From positions 4,160,501-4,224,500 of the forward strand of contig NZ_CP044543.1 in assembly GCF_008932115.1 (NCBI RefSeq): a DNA stretch of 64,000 bases, read 5' to 3'. The notes below the pieces were generated by a model, which was not told the origin of the DNA, made no database searches, and saw only the letters and a program-made list of their open reading frames with translations. Each line of letters begins with the position of its first letter. The stretch's first letter is position 1. This document shows positions 39,150 through 47,246 of this stretch, in pieces. Source of the stretch: Bradyrhizobium betae (GTDB taxonomy: Bacteria > Pseudomonadota > Alphaproteobacteria > Rhizobiales > Xanthobacteraceae). The translations under genes and the position numbers were made by a program.

Positions 39150-39943
39150 TGTGCCTTCGCCGTCGAGCTTGGGATACCGTAGCGAATGATCGAAACGCTA
39201 TCGCGCTTCCGCGTGGAGTCATCGAGCGTGATCTCGCTCATCTTGACGTCGACGATGCTGCGCAGCGCCAGCGACAGCGTGCCGCTCTGCCGGGCCGCGG
39301 ACAACGTCGCGGTCTGGGCGGGATTGAGCTCGAGGGTGACGGTCTTGCCGATCACCGCGTTCTGGCCGTCCTTCTCCTTCGGCGCCTGGTCGATCGCCAG
39401 CACGCGGACATTGGCCAGGATGATCTCGGACGTCACGATGTCCTGGGCGGCGGCGCTCTGGTCGGGATTCTTGAGGCGGCGCGTCAGAAGCACGTCGACG
39501 CGATCGTTCGGCAGGATGAAGCCGCCGGCGCCGGTCTCCGGCGAGATTTCGGTCGAGATCGCGCGCATGCCGGTCGGCAGGATCGCGGCCATGAAGCCGG
39601 AGCCCTCGGCCTTGACCAGCTTCTGGTCGCGGATCGGTTCACCCTGGATGAAAGGGGCGCGCGCAATCGAGCCGGTGACCTGGGTCACGCCCTCGGGACG
39701 CTCGTTGCGGCGGATGAAGGTGGCGCTGGCGGTCGCAGCCGGCCAGGTCTGCCATTGCACGTCTTCCGGCTTCACGGTCTGGCCGAGGCCGATGTCGTTC
39801 TTGGCCACCAGGACGTCGACGGTCGGAAGCTGCGCGACCGGAGCCGCCGGTGGCGGCGCAGTGTCCGAGCCGCTCGCCAGGTACGCGGCGACACCGCCGG
39901 CGCAGATGGCGACCGTCAGGACGACAATGCGTGCCCTATTCAT
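39146..39943 (-). CDS. cpaB: Flp pilus assembly protein CpaB/RcpC
   Basis: 265 residues from ATG 39943 (MNRARIVVLTVAICAGGVAAYLA). One N-terminal membrane helix anchors a periplasmic SAF-type beta-clip region (VDVLVAKNDIGLGQTVKPEDVQWQTWP) and the RcpC/CpaB domain (GFMAAILPTGMRAISTEISPETGAGGFILPNDRVDVLLTRR). Partners the secretin encoded just downstream (4-base overlap). First gene of the cpaB-tadC run; a 128-base gap separates it from cpaA. Confidence 0.94.
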   Translation of the reverse strand: MNRARIVVLTVAICAGGVAAYLASGSDTAPPPAAPVAQLPTVDVLVAKNDIGLGQTVKPEDVQWQTWPAATASATFIRRNERPEGVTQVTGSIARAPFIQGEPIRDQKLVKAEGSGFMAAILPTGMRAISTEISPETGAGGFILPNDRVDVLLTRRLKNPDQSAAAQDIVTSEIILANVRVLAIDQAPKEKDGQNAVIGKTVTLELNPAQTATLSAARQSGTLSLALRSIVDVKMSEITLDDSTRKRDSVSIIRYGIPSSTAKAQ

Positions 39944-40071
39944 ACGCTTCACTTTCCAACAAAACGCCGCGACGCTGCCGCCGCCGTAATCGGCAGTTGA
40001 CCAGCTATTCGTCAAAGCATGGTTAATGAGGCGTATCTAAATCGCCTTAACGCCGGGTTTACCCGGTGTGT

Positions 40072-40596
40072 TCAGCGCAGTGCGAGATGGGCAAGGTCGA
40101 TCGCCTTCACCCATTCGGTCTCCGGGTAGACCGTCAGCGCGCCAAGCGTGAGCGCGATGCCATACGGAATCCCGCTCTCCTTGGCGTGCAGCCGTGCGAG
40201 CCAGGCCTGGCCCGCCAGTCCGTAAGGCAGCGGCCATTGCCGGAACTGGAGCAGGAGCAGCGTCAGCGCTCCGCCGAACAGCGAAGCGTACAGCAGGAAA
40301 TCCATCAACTGGGCGAAGCCGAACCAGAGCGCAACGGAAGCTGCGATCTTGGCGTCCCCGCCGCCCATCCAGCCCATCGCAAAGCAGGTGAAGGCCACGG
40401 CCAGGAGCAATGCACCGGCGCCGACATGGGTCAGCATCTCGTAAGGTGCCATGCCACCGGCAAGAGCGAGCACGAAGAAGCCGGCGACCAGCGCCAGCGA
40501 CACGCGGTTCGAGATGGTCATCGTGAAGAGATCGCTCGCGGCGGCGAATGCCATCAGGGCCGGGAAGAGCAGAAGGCGCGCAAGGTCGAGGATCAT
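40072..40596 (-). CDS. cpaA: Prepilin peptidase CpaA/TadV (A24)
   Basis: 174 residues, about five membrane helices. Aspartic membrane protease that cleaves the Flp pilin leader. The two catalytic Asp regions are ASDLFTMTISNRVSL near residue 20 and MGWMGGGDAKIAASVALW, with the G-G-G-D signature. The short length without a methylase domain is typical of the TadV/CpaA type. It lies between the pilin and cpaB on the same strand. Confidence 0.95.
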   Translation of the reverse strand: MILDLARLLLFPALMAFAAASDLFTMTISNRVSLALVAGFFVLALAGGMAPYEMLTHVGAGALLLAVAFTCFAMGWMGGGDAKIAASVALWFGFAQLMDFLLYASLFGGALTLLLLQFRQWPLPYGLAGQAWLARLHAKESGIPYGIALTLGALTVYPETEWVKAIDLAHLALR

Positions 40597-40719
40597 GGGC
40601 TGCGTCTTGAGCCTGGGTTCGTCGCGGGATCGAAGCGTCGCCGCATGCTAGCCGGCAGTGCTAAACAAACCGAAAACGGAGGCTGCGGCTTTGTGTGCGG
40701 GAAGCCGCCGATGGCCCGC

Positions 40720-40860
40720 TCACCAAATGCTGGCAATGCGCAACGCGATGGCGGCCATCGCAACCAGCAGCGCGAGGCAAACCCAATAGGCCGGCGTCTC
40801 GGTTGACGCCGTCTCGCTGGCCGCAACCGCGGCATCGGTTCTGTACTTGCGCAACGCCAC
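40720..40860 (-). CDS. Candidate small membrane protein between pilin and cpaA
   Basis: 46 residues from a GTG at 40860 to TGA at 40720; an in-frame stop 15 bases farther up makes GTG the only start. About 23 polar residues (RKYRTDAAVAASETASTETP) precede one hydrophobic helix (AYWVCLALLVAMAAIALRIA) ending SIW. It sits directly after the pilin terminator and before cpaA. The ribosome site is weak, so it may be spurious. No family recognised. Confidence 0.4.
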   Translation of the reverse strand: MALRKYRTDAAVAASETASTETPAYWVCLALLVAMAAIALRIASIW

Positions 40861-40876
40861 TTGAACTCGCCGTACT

Positions 40877-40910
40877 CAAAAAAACAAAGGCCCCGGAGAT
40901 CCGGGGCTTT
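40877..40910 (-). terminator. Rho-independent terminator after the pilin gene
   Basis: On the minus strand, AAAGCCCCGG-ATCT-CCGGGGC is followed by CTTTG and seven T. The stem starts 25 bases after the pilin stop. It should separate abundant pilin mRNA from the assembly genes. Confidence 0.85.
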
Positions 40911-40930
40911 TGCCATCGTTGGTCGGTCGC

Positions 40931-41095
40931 TTACTTCAGCGAAGAGCTGATCGAGCCGAACTTGGTGTTCAGCGAGGTGCCGAGATTGTTGACGACCGTG
41001 ATGATGGCCAGCGCGATGCCGGCGGCGATCAGGCCGTACTCGATGGCGGTGGCGCCGGATTCATCCTTCGCGAAACGTGCAATCAGGTTCTTCAT
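40931..41095 (-). CDS. Flp/Fap-type major pilin
   Basis: 54 residues, not found by length-limited ORF calling. Short basic leader MKNLIARFAKDESG is cut after Gly14 by CpaA, and the mature pilin starts ATAIEYGLIAAGIALAIITVV, the Flp motif with the Glu5-Tyr6 pair. The tail is NNLGTSLNTKFGSISSSLK. It polymerises to the Flp pilus used for surface attachment. It heads the minus-strand tad cluster, with its own terminator at 40877-40910. The 260-base upstream region should carry its promoter. Confidence 0.95.
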   Translation of the reverse strand: MKNLIARFAKDESGATAIEYGLIAAGIALAIITVVNNLGTSLNTKFGSISSSLK

Positions 41096-41362
41096 GAACT
41101 AAACTCCATCGGGGGTTGGATCGCCTCGTTCGGCGCTGTGATTGACGCGATGACCATGTGAGCCGAGCTCTTTCGGTAGAGTTAATTCGATCGCTCAAAC
41201 CCGTTTCCTGCCCGATGCTTTTGCCCAGAGTGAATTTCGCCTTAAGGCGGCCGTTGAATTTCGTTCCGGCTCCAAATGCAGCGCAATCGCCGCCGACTTC
41301 ATCCTCCCTTAAATTTCGCGGAGTAGGCCTAGGCAGGATCAGGATTCGGAAGAGAGGCGACG

Positions 41363-42190
41363 ATGTCCAGCTTACCCATGCAGGTCGCCCTGATGCTCGG
41401 CGAGACCATCGAGAAGGTGATCCCCGTCACCTTCGTGCTCGCGGCGGTCTTCACCGTGCTCGAGCATTTCTGGGCGTGCAATCCCGGCGCGCCGTGGTGG
41501 CGCAAGCGCGAGATCATCACCGACATCTGCTACTGGTTCTTCGTTCCGGTGTTCGCCCGCACCATGCGGATCGGGCTTCTGATCGTCGGTGCCGGTGCCC
41601 TCTTCAACATCCACGACGCCGACGAGCTCATCGCCTTCTACGACGATGGCCATGGCCCGCTGGCGCAATTGCCGCTGTGGCTGCAGGCCGTCCTGTTTCT
41701 GGTGCTGTCTGATTTCATGCTGTACTGGGTGCACCGGCTGTTCCACGGCGGCGGGTTCTGGAAGTACCACGCCATCCATCATTCGTCGGAAGAGATCGGC
41801 TGGATTTCCGCGGCCCGGTTCCATCCCGTCAATCTCTTGCTCGGGACGATCAGCGTCGACGTCGTGCTGCTGATAGCCGGCATTTCCCCGAACGTCATGA
41901 TCTGGGTCGGCCCATTCACCACCTTCCATTCGGCCTTCGTGCACGCCAACCTGAACTGGACCTTCGGGCCGTTCAAATATGTGCTGGCGACGCCGGTGTT
42001 CCACCGCTGGCACCACACGGGGCTCGAAGTGGGCGGCGACACCAATTTCGCCGGGACGTTCCCGATCTGGGATGTGCTGTTCGGTACCTTCCGCATGCCC
42101 GCGGGCGAACTGCCGAAGGATTACGGCAAGGACGAAGCGACCATGCCGAAGGAGATCGCCGGCCAGCTCGCCTATCCGTTCCGCCAGTAG
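41363..42190 (+). CDS. Sterol desaturase / fatty acid hydroxylase family protein
   Basis: 275 residues. Integral membrane di-iron oxygenase with four to five hydrophobic segments and the conserved histidine boxes HRLFH (~residue 124), KYHAIHHSSEEIGW (~135) and HRWHHTG (~210). It resembles bacterial members near carotenoid or fatty-acid hydroxylases. The substrate, perhaps a membrane lipid or hopanoid, is unknown. It is divergent from the pilin gene and upstream of the detached pilus-domain gene. Confidence 0.9.
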   Translation: MSSLPMQVALMLGETIEKVIPVTFVLAAVFTVLEHFWACNPGAPWWRKREIITDICYWFFVPVFARTMRIGLLIVGAGALFNIHDADELIAFYDDGHGPLAQLPLWLQAVLFLVLSDFMLYWVHRLFHGGGFWKYHAIHHSSEEIGWISAARFHPVNLLLGTISVDVVLLIAGISPNVMIWVGPFTTFHSAFVHANLNWTFGPFKYVLATPVFHRWHHTGLEVGGDTNFAGTFPIWDVLFGTFRMPAGELPKDYGKDEATMPKEIAGQLAYPFRQ

Positions 42191-42261
42191 CCGACCTTCT
42201 GGGGCAGCAAAACGCCAGTCCGTTCAAACAATAGTCGGCGAGTTTGCGGAACGTTCACGAA

Positions 42262-42276
42262 TTAAGGGCAGGTTAG
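42262..42276 (+). promoter_or_regulatory. CtrA-like box upstream of pilus N-terminal-domain gene
   Basis: TTAA-N7-TTAG, 70 bases before the start codon at 42346; the same single-mismatch form as upstream of tadD. Confidence 0.35.
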
Positions 42277-42345
42277 CCGGGTCGGGCACCGGCTCCGCTG
42301 TATCTAGTCGCTTCTGCCGGTTTGTGACGTCCCGGGGGTAAGAGT

Positions 42346-42843
42346 ATGCGTAAAGAGTTGCTGCGCCGCCATGCGCGCGTTTGTCTTCTGGTCGCGGCCG
42401 CGGTGCTGGCATCGCCGGCTGCCGGCCTTGCCGAGCCCACTGCCGAGACCATCGCCGTCAATGTCGACCAGGCCAAGCTGGTCCGGCTCCCCGGCAAGGT
42501 GGCGACCATCGTGGTCGGCAATCCCCTCATCGCCGACGTCACGCTCCAGCCTGGCGGCATGATCGTCGTGACCGGGAAGGGCTACGGTGCCACCAATTTC
42601 ATCGCGCTCGACCGGGGCGGCGAGATCCTGGTCGACCGCCAGATCCAGGTCGAAGGTCCGAGCGACCGGCTCGTCACCGTCTACCGCGGGATCGAGCGCG
42701 AGTCCTATAGCTGCATGCCGGTCTGCCAGCGCCGCGTGACGCTGGGTGATAGCGACACCTATTTCAACAACACGATGAGCCAGGCCGGTTCGCTGAGCAG
42801 CAGTGCCAGCGGTGGTGCCGGCGCGGGCGCCAAACCCAACTAG
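42346..42843 (+). CDS. Pilus assembly protein N-terminal-domain protein
   Basis: 165 residues. Signal peptide (cleavage near GLAEP) followed by a free-standing copy of the domain found at the N-terminus of CpaC secretins: VNVDQAKLVRLPGKVATIVVGNPLIADVTLQPGGMIVVTGKGYGATN. The tail contains Cys-x-x-x-Cys (CMPVC) and a Ser/Gly-rich end (SLSSSASGGAGAGAK), which could be flexible. It probably works in the periplasm with the Tad secretin. It lies 1.2 kb from the pilin on the opposite strand. A bidirectional terminator follows. Confidence 0.85.
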   Translation: MRKELLRRHARVCLLVAAAVLASPAAGLAEPTAETIAVNVDQAKLVRLPGKVATIVVGNPLIADVTLQPGGMIVVTGKGYGATNFIALDRGGEILVDRQIQVEGPSDRLVTVYRGIERESYSCMPVCQRRVTLGDSDTYFNNTMSQAGSLSSSASGGAGAGAKPN

Positions 42844-42922
42844 ACTAAGCAGGGCTAGTTGGCGGGTTGGCCCGGGCAGGATCGTCTGATCCTGTAGAGC
42901 GCGCAGGCTTCCTTCGGACATG

Positions 42923-42954
42923 AAAAAAGGCCGTGCATTGCGCACGGCCTTTTC
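42923..42954. terminator. Bidirectional rho-independent terminator
   Basis: Stem GCCGTGC / GCACGGC with a 5-base loop, flanked by AAAAAAG on the left and CTTTTCC on the right, so it ends transcripts from the pilus-domain gene (+) and the cold-shock gene (-). Confidence 0.9.
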
Positions 42955-42998
42955 CTTTGGCTTGCTGGAGAACCGATACGGGCCGAAGGCCCGCAGGC

Positions 42999-43211
42999 TC
43001 AACCTGCGGCGCGGAGATTGTCCGCTGCCGACTTGCCGGAACGGCGGTCGGCCACGATCTCGTAGGAGATCTTCTGGCCTTCGCGCAGCGAGCCGAGGCC
43101 GGCGCGCTCGACGGCGCTGATGTGTACGAAAACGTCCTGGCCGCCGTCGTCGGGCTGGATGAAGCCGAAGCCCTTGGTCGCGTTAAACCACTTCACGGTT
43201 CCCATGCTCAT
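42999..43211 (-). CDS. Cold-shock protein (CspA family)
   Basis: 70 residues from ATG 43211 ([19 protein letters not shown]); AAGGGA is 8 bases upstream. Single OB-fold with both RNA-binding motifs, KGFGFI (RNP1) and VFVHIS (RNP2). It binds single-stranded nucleic acid and melts mRNA structure. It lies in a minus-strand group with an IF-1 paralogue and a DEAD-box helicase, though 268 bases separate it from infA and independent transcription is likely. Confidence 0.96.
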   Translation of the reverse strand: MSMGTVKWFNATKGFGFIQPDDGGQDVFVHISAVERAGLGSLREGQKISYEIVADRRSGKSAADNLRAAG

Positions 43212-43404
43212 GGGGTAGTCCCTTCTCAGATCACACAATGTCAAAGCCCGCTCGCGCGGGCAGGTTAGATCGAATTTTTGGAAGGGTCGTCAGCGTGTCT
43301 GAACCGGCTGTACCGGTGGATGCTAATGTCGTCCGGCCGAAAATCGATTAGCTCATTTTATTGGAGTTAGAGCCCCAAAACAATCCTGACGTGCACGATT
43401 TTTT

Positions 43405-43430
43405 GATCCGCCGTGCGCGCACGGCGGATC
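43405..43430. repeat. Perfect 26-base palindrome between infA and csp
   Basis: GATCCGCCGTGCG and its exact complement, centred between 43417 and 43418. The T-run is on the wrong side for an infA terminator, so it may be a protein-binding site or an mRNA hairpin. Confidence 0.6.
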
Positions 43431-43479
43431 AGAATACAGGCCGGAATTTTAGTTCCGTGCTTGCGCGCGGATTGGCCGT

Positions 43480-43767
43480 TTAGCGGCGACGGAACTGGCC
43501 GCCGCGCTGTCCGGGACGGGGAGGTCCGCCCACGCCACTGGGACGCTCGTCCTTGTGACGGAAAATCAGCCGGCCCTTCTCGAGGTCATAGGGCGACATC
43601 TCCACCGTCACGCGGTCACCCGCCAGCGTCTTGATGCGGTTCTTCTTCATCTTGCCGGCGGTGTAGGCAACGATCTCGTGTCCGGCGTCGAGTTGCACGC
43701 GGTAGCGCGCGTCGGGGAGGATTTCGGTGACCAGTCCTTCGAACTGGATCAGCTCTTCCTTAGCCAT
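43480..43767 (-). CDS. infA: Translation initiation factor IF-1, C-terminally extended paralogue
   Basis: 95 residues. S1/OB fold of IF-1: [68 protein letters not shown]. It binds the 30S A site during initiation. Standard IF-1 has 72 residues; this one carries about 22 more, rich in Gly, Pro and Arg ([14 protein letters not shown]), a likely RNA-binding tail. It starts 23 bases downstream of the DEAD-box helicase stop, suggesting co-transcription. It may be a second IF-1 in addition to a canonical one elsewhere. Confidence 0.93.
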   Translation of the reverse strand: MAKEELIQFEGLVTEILPDARYRVQLDAGHEIVAYTAGKMKKNRIKTLAGDRVTVEMSPYDLEKGRLIFRHKDERPSGVGGPPRPGQRGGQFRRR

Positions 43768-43790
43768 GAATATCTCCAGGTCGTGGACGG

Positions 43791-45332
43791 CTAGTGCGAA
43801 TGGGGTTTGCGGTTCGGTTGGGCAGTCGGCCGACTCTCACGGCGCAAAAAGGCCACGCCTTGTATCCCATCAGATGCTCCGGCGCTATGCGCGGAACGCT
43901 GTTCTGAACGGTCGTTTTGCGACGAATGCCCCTTCCCACCGGAGTGAGGGCGACGAGGCCCCTTCGAGGTCTTCGGGCCGTTGCCAGGCCTGCTGTCAGC
44001 GCGCCGGCCTTCACCGGGCCGTCCTTCGCCCTGCTTGCTGGCGCTGTGGTGGCGTCCGTCGGAATGCCGTTCGTCGTTACGCCGTCCTTCACCGCTCCGC
44101 GCGCCTTGCGGACGCTGGCCCGGGCGGCCTCCGCGGCCCTGTCGTTGCTGCGCCGGGGGAGGACCCGCATCGCGGCGGCCGGCGTCGGTGCGGAGATCCT
44201 CACGCGGCAGTGCGACCTTGATCAGCCGCTCGATGTCGCGGAGATAGGCAAGCTCCTCGCCGCCTGCGACCAGAGAGATCGCGGTGCCTTCGGCGCCGGC
44301 GCGTGCGGTGCGGCCGATGCGGTGCACATAGGTCTCGGGCACGTTGGGCAGGTCGAAATTGATGACGTGGGTGATGCCGTCGACATCGATGCCGCGGGCG
44401 GCGATGTCGGTGGCGACCAGGGTGCGGATATCGCCGGAGCGGAACTGGGCGAGCGTGCGCTCGCGATGGTTCTGCGACTTGTTGCCGTGGATGGCGCTGG
44501 CGGGAATGCCGGCCTTCTCGAGCGTCTTCACGACCTTGTCGGCGCCGTGCTTGGTGCGGGTAAAGACCAGCGCGCGGTTGACCGGCTCCTGCTTCAGCAG
44601 CTGGGCGAGGAACGCCGGCTTGGCGGAGAAGTCGACCTGGATAATGCGCTGCTGGATCCGCTCCACGGTCGATGAGACCGGAGTCACCGCGACGCGGGCG
44701 GGGTCACGCAGCATGGCGTCGGCGAGCTCGGCGATGTCCTTCGGCATGGTGGCCGAGAAGAACAGTGTCTGCCGCTTGATCGGCAGCTTGGCGACGATTT
44801 TGCGGATGTCGTTGATGAAGCCCATGTCGAGCATACGGTCAGCTTCGTCGAGCACCAGGAATTCGACGCTTGAAAGCTTCAGCCCGTTGCTCTGCACGAG
44901 GTCGAGCAGGCGACCGGGCGTGGCGACCAGCACGTCGACGCCCTGCATCAGGGAGCGGACCTGGCGGCCCATCGGCACGCCGCCGATGGCGAGCATCGAG
45001 GACAGGCGGATGTGACGGCCATAAGCGTTGAAGCTGTCGAGGATCTGGCCGGACAGCTCGCGGGTCGGTGAGAGCACCAGGACGCGGCAGGTCTTGGGCT
45101 GCGGCTTGATGCGGTTCTCGAGCAGGCGATGCAGGATCGGCAGCGCGAAGGACGCGGTCTTGCCGGTTCCGGTCTGGGCGATGCCGACGACGTCCCGGCC
45201 GGTCAACGCCGTAGGAATGGTCTGGGCCTGGATGGGGGTGGGGGTGACGTATTTCTCTTCGGCGAGAGCACGGGCGATGGGTTCGGCGAGGCCGAAGTCC
45301 TGAAACGAATTCAAAAGATGGGTTCTTTCCAT
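43791..45332 (-). CDS. DEAD-box ATP-dependent RNA helicase, RhlE type
   Basis: 513 residues. Q motif ([25 protein letters not shown]), motif I AQTGTGKT, Ia [33 protein letters not shown] and [12 protein letters not shown] are intact. The last ~130 residues are low-complexity and rich in Arg, Gly, Pro, Ser and His, a flexible RNA-binding tail typical of RhlE/DeaD enzymes. Likely unwinds structured mRNA or rRNA, perhaps in the cold, with infA downstream. A leader with alternative hairpins lies upstream. Confidence 0.95.
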   Translation of the reverse strand: MERTHLLNSFQDFGLAEPIARALAEEKYVTPTPIQAQTIPTALTGRDVVGIAQTGTGKTASFALPILHRLLENRIKPQPKTCRVLVLSPTRELSGQILDSFNAYGRHIRLSSMLAIGGVPMGRQVRSLMQGVDVLVATPGRLLDLVQSNGLKLSSVEFLVLDEADRMLDMGFINDIRKIVAKLPIKRQTLFFSATMPKDIAELADAMLRDPARVAVTPVSSTVERIQQRIIQVDFSAKPAFLAQLLKQEPVNRALVFTRTKHGADKVVKTLEKAGIPASAIHGNKSQNHRERTLAQFRSGDIRTLVATDIAARGIDVDGITHVINFDLPNVPETYVHRIGRTARAGAEGTAISLVAGGEELAYLRDIERLIKVALPREDLRTDAGRRDAGPPPAQQRQGRGGRPGQRPQGARSGEGRRNDERHSDGRHHSASKQGEGRPGEGRRADSRPGNGPKTSKGPRRPHSGGKGHSSQNDRSEQRSAHSAGASDGIQGVAFLRRESRPTAQPNRKPHSH

Positions 45333-45377
45333 GTCAAAAGCGGGCAGCCGGCGCTTTCAGCGCGGCGCGCGCAAAAG

Positions 45378-45411
45378 GGTGTCTAGAAGACACCTGCGTG
45401 TTTAGGGTGTC
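45378..45411 (-). promoter_or_regulatory. Mutually exclusive hairpin arms in the RNA helicase leader
   Basis: GGTGTC (45378-45383), GACACC (45389-45394) and GGTGTC (45406-45411): the middle arm can pair with either neighbour, with loops of 5 or 11 bases. It is 46-79 bases upstream of the helicase start and would be in its mRNA leader. Confidence 0.4.
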
Positions 45412-45746
45412 GGATGGCTTGGGAGATATGGGGCAAGCCAGAGGCCCGGAGGGGCTTAAGAACACGCGGCTCGCAACGACCCCTTGATTCGAAAAGAGGT
45501 CTCGTGAGCTCATATGGAACATCGAGGGGGCGCTTTCAAGGCAAGTCTTCGCCAAAGGGCGATTGCAGTGCAAAAATAGTTGTGCCGGAAAATTAGACAT
45601 AGGCACCGATTTGCTCAAAAAACGGACTGACTGCCGCATTGGCATACATTTTATTGGCCCAATTTTTAGGCGTTTGACTTGTGTCGAAACTTGGATTGCG
45701 GTAAAATTGTCTAGTCTGACCAATAGGTTGGCATGTGCTCAGCCCA

Positions 45747-45762
45747 TGGCATGGTTCTTGCG
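45747..45762 (+). promoter_or_regulatory. Sigma-54 (RpoN) type promoter of urtA
   Basis: TGGCATG-GTTC-TTGCG: GG at 45748-45749 and GC at 45760-45761 with exactly 10 bases between, one base off the TGGCACG-N4-TTGC consensus. Transcription would start near 45773, 67 bases before the urtA ATG. Nitrogen-regulated RpoN control suits urea import. Confidence 0.65.
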
Positions 45763-45839
45763 ATTCCGTTAATCGCAGGCGGCCGTGGGGCCGTTTCGCA
45801 GCGTCTTTTTCACGTCTGCGTCAGGGAGATGATACAATC

Positions 45840-47162
45840 ATGCTTACCAAATCCACTCACGATATAGCGGCTTCATTTAGCCGCCGCGGTCTTTTCGCCG
45901 CGACCGCCGGACTGATGCTCGGTCTGGCTTCCATTTCCGGTGCAAAGGCCGCGGACGACACCATCAAGGTCGGTGTGCTTCACTCTCTCTCCGGCACCAT
46001 GGCCATCAGCGAAACCACGCTGAAGGACACCATCCTCTTCCTGATCGACGAGCAGAACAAGAAGGGCGGCGTGCTTGGCAAGAAGCTCGAAGCCGTGGTC
46101 GTCGACCCCGCCTCGAACTGGCCGCTGTTCGCCGAAAAGGCCCGCGAGCTGATCACCAAGGACAAGGTCGCGGTCGTGTTCGGCTGCTGGACCTCGGTGT
46201 CGCGCAAGTCGGTGCTCCCGGTATTCAAGGAGCTGAACAACATCCTGTTCTACCCCGTGCAGTACGAGGGCGAAGAGTCCGAGCGTAACGTGTTCTACAC
46301 GGGCGCTGCACCGAACCAGCAGGCGATCCCCGCCGTCGACTATCTGATGAAGGACGAGAAGGTGAAGCGCTGGGTGCTCGCGGGCACCGACTACGTCTAT
46401 CCGCGCACCACCAACAAGATCCTGGAAGCCTATCTGAAGTCGAAGGGTGTCGCCCAGGAAGACATCATGATCAACTACACGCCGTTCGGTCATTCCGACT
46501 GGCAGACGATCGTGGCCGACATCAAGAAGTTCGGCTCGGCCGGCAAGAAGACCGCGGTGGTTTCGACCATCAACGGCGACGCCAACGTTCCCTTCTACAA
46601 GGAGCTCGGCAACCAGGGCATCAAGGCCAAGGACATCCCGGTCGTGGCGTTCTCGGTGGGTGAGGAAGAGCTCGCCGGCATCGACACCAAGCCGCTGCTC
46701 GGCCATCTTGCCGCCTGGAATTACTTTCAGTCGATCAAGTCGCCGGAGAACGAGAAGTTCATCAAGGCGTGGCAGGCCTACACCAAGAATCCGAAGCGCG
46801 TGACCAACGATCCGATGGAAGCGCACGTGATCGGCTTCGACATGTGGGTCAAGGCGGTCGAGAAGGTGAAGTCCACCGATCCCGACAAGGTCATCGACGC
46901 TCTCCCGGGCATCGAAGCCAAGAACCTGACCGGCGGCACCTCCAAGATGCTTCCGAACCACCACATCACCAAGCCGGTATTCATCGGCGAGATCAAGGCG
47001 AACGGTCAGTTCGACGTGGTCTGGAAGACCCCGGGCCTCGTGGCCGGCGACGCCTGGTCGAAGGAGCTCGATGGCTCCAAGGACCTGATCGGCGATTGGG
47101 TCGGCAAGAAGTGCGGCAACTTCAACACCAAGACCAACAAGTGCCTCGGCTCGGGTTCCTGA
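45840..47162 (+). CDS. urtA: Urea ABC transporter substrate-binding protein
   Basis: 440 residues from ATG 45840; GGGAG lies 10 bases upstream. The N-terminus has a Tat-like signal (SFSRRGLFAATAGLMLGLAS) cleaved near AKAAD. The mature protein is a periplasmic type-1 (Leu/Ile/Val-like) binding protein: IKVGVLHSLSGTMAISE, VVFGCWTSVSRKSVLPVFKELNNILFYPVQYEGEE, PRTTNKILEAYLKSKG. The length and the E-x-S-C-W-T-S region match UrtA. It captures urea for the UrtBCDE channel encoded next. A sigma-54-like promoter precedes it. Confidence 0.97.
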   Translation: MLTKSTHDIAASFSRRGLFAATAGLMLGLASISGAKAADDTIKVGVLHSLSGTMAISETTLKDTILFLIDEQNKKGGVLGKKLEAVVVDPASNWPLFAEKARELITKDKVAVVFGCWTSVSRKSVLPVFKELNNILFYPVQYEGEESERNVFYTGAAPNQQAIPAVDYLMKDEKVKRWVLAGTDYVYPRTTNKILEAYLKSKGVAQEDIMINYTPFGHSDWQTIVADIKKFGSAGKKTAVVSTINGDANVPFYKELGNQGIKAKDIPVVAFSVGEEELAGIDTKPLLGHLAAWNYFQSIKSPENEKFIKAWQAYTKNPKRVTNDPMEAHVIGFDMWVKAVEKVKSTDPDKVIDALPGIEAKNLTGGTSKMLPNHHITKPVFIGEIKANGQFDVVWKTPGLVAGDAWSKELDGSKDLIGDWVGKKCGNFNTKTNKCLGSGS

Positions 47163-47246
47163 TCCGGATCTGACGCTCCACTTCACGACCGGAGAAGGCG
47201 GCTATCCCGCCGCCTTCTCCACCATTTTCTGCCGGGGTCATTCACA

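Larger units (their letters stand above)
45333..45839. other. Divergent 507-base regulatory region between the RNA helicase and urtA
   Basis: No gene supported. The helicase side holds repeated hairpin arms (45378-45411). The centre (about 45560-45720) is AT-rich for this genome and holds GTGC/GCAC half-motifs (45567-45611) that could bind a nitrogen regulator. A sigma-54-type promoter lies at 45747-45762, about 80 bases before urtA. Confidence 0.6.
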
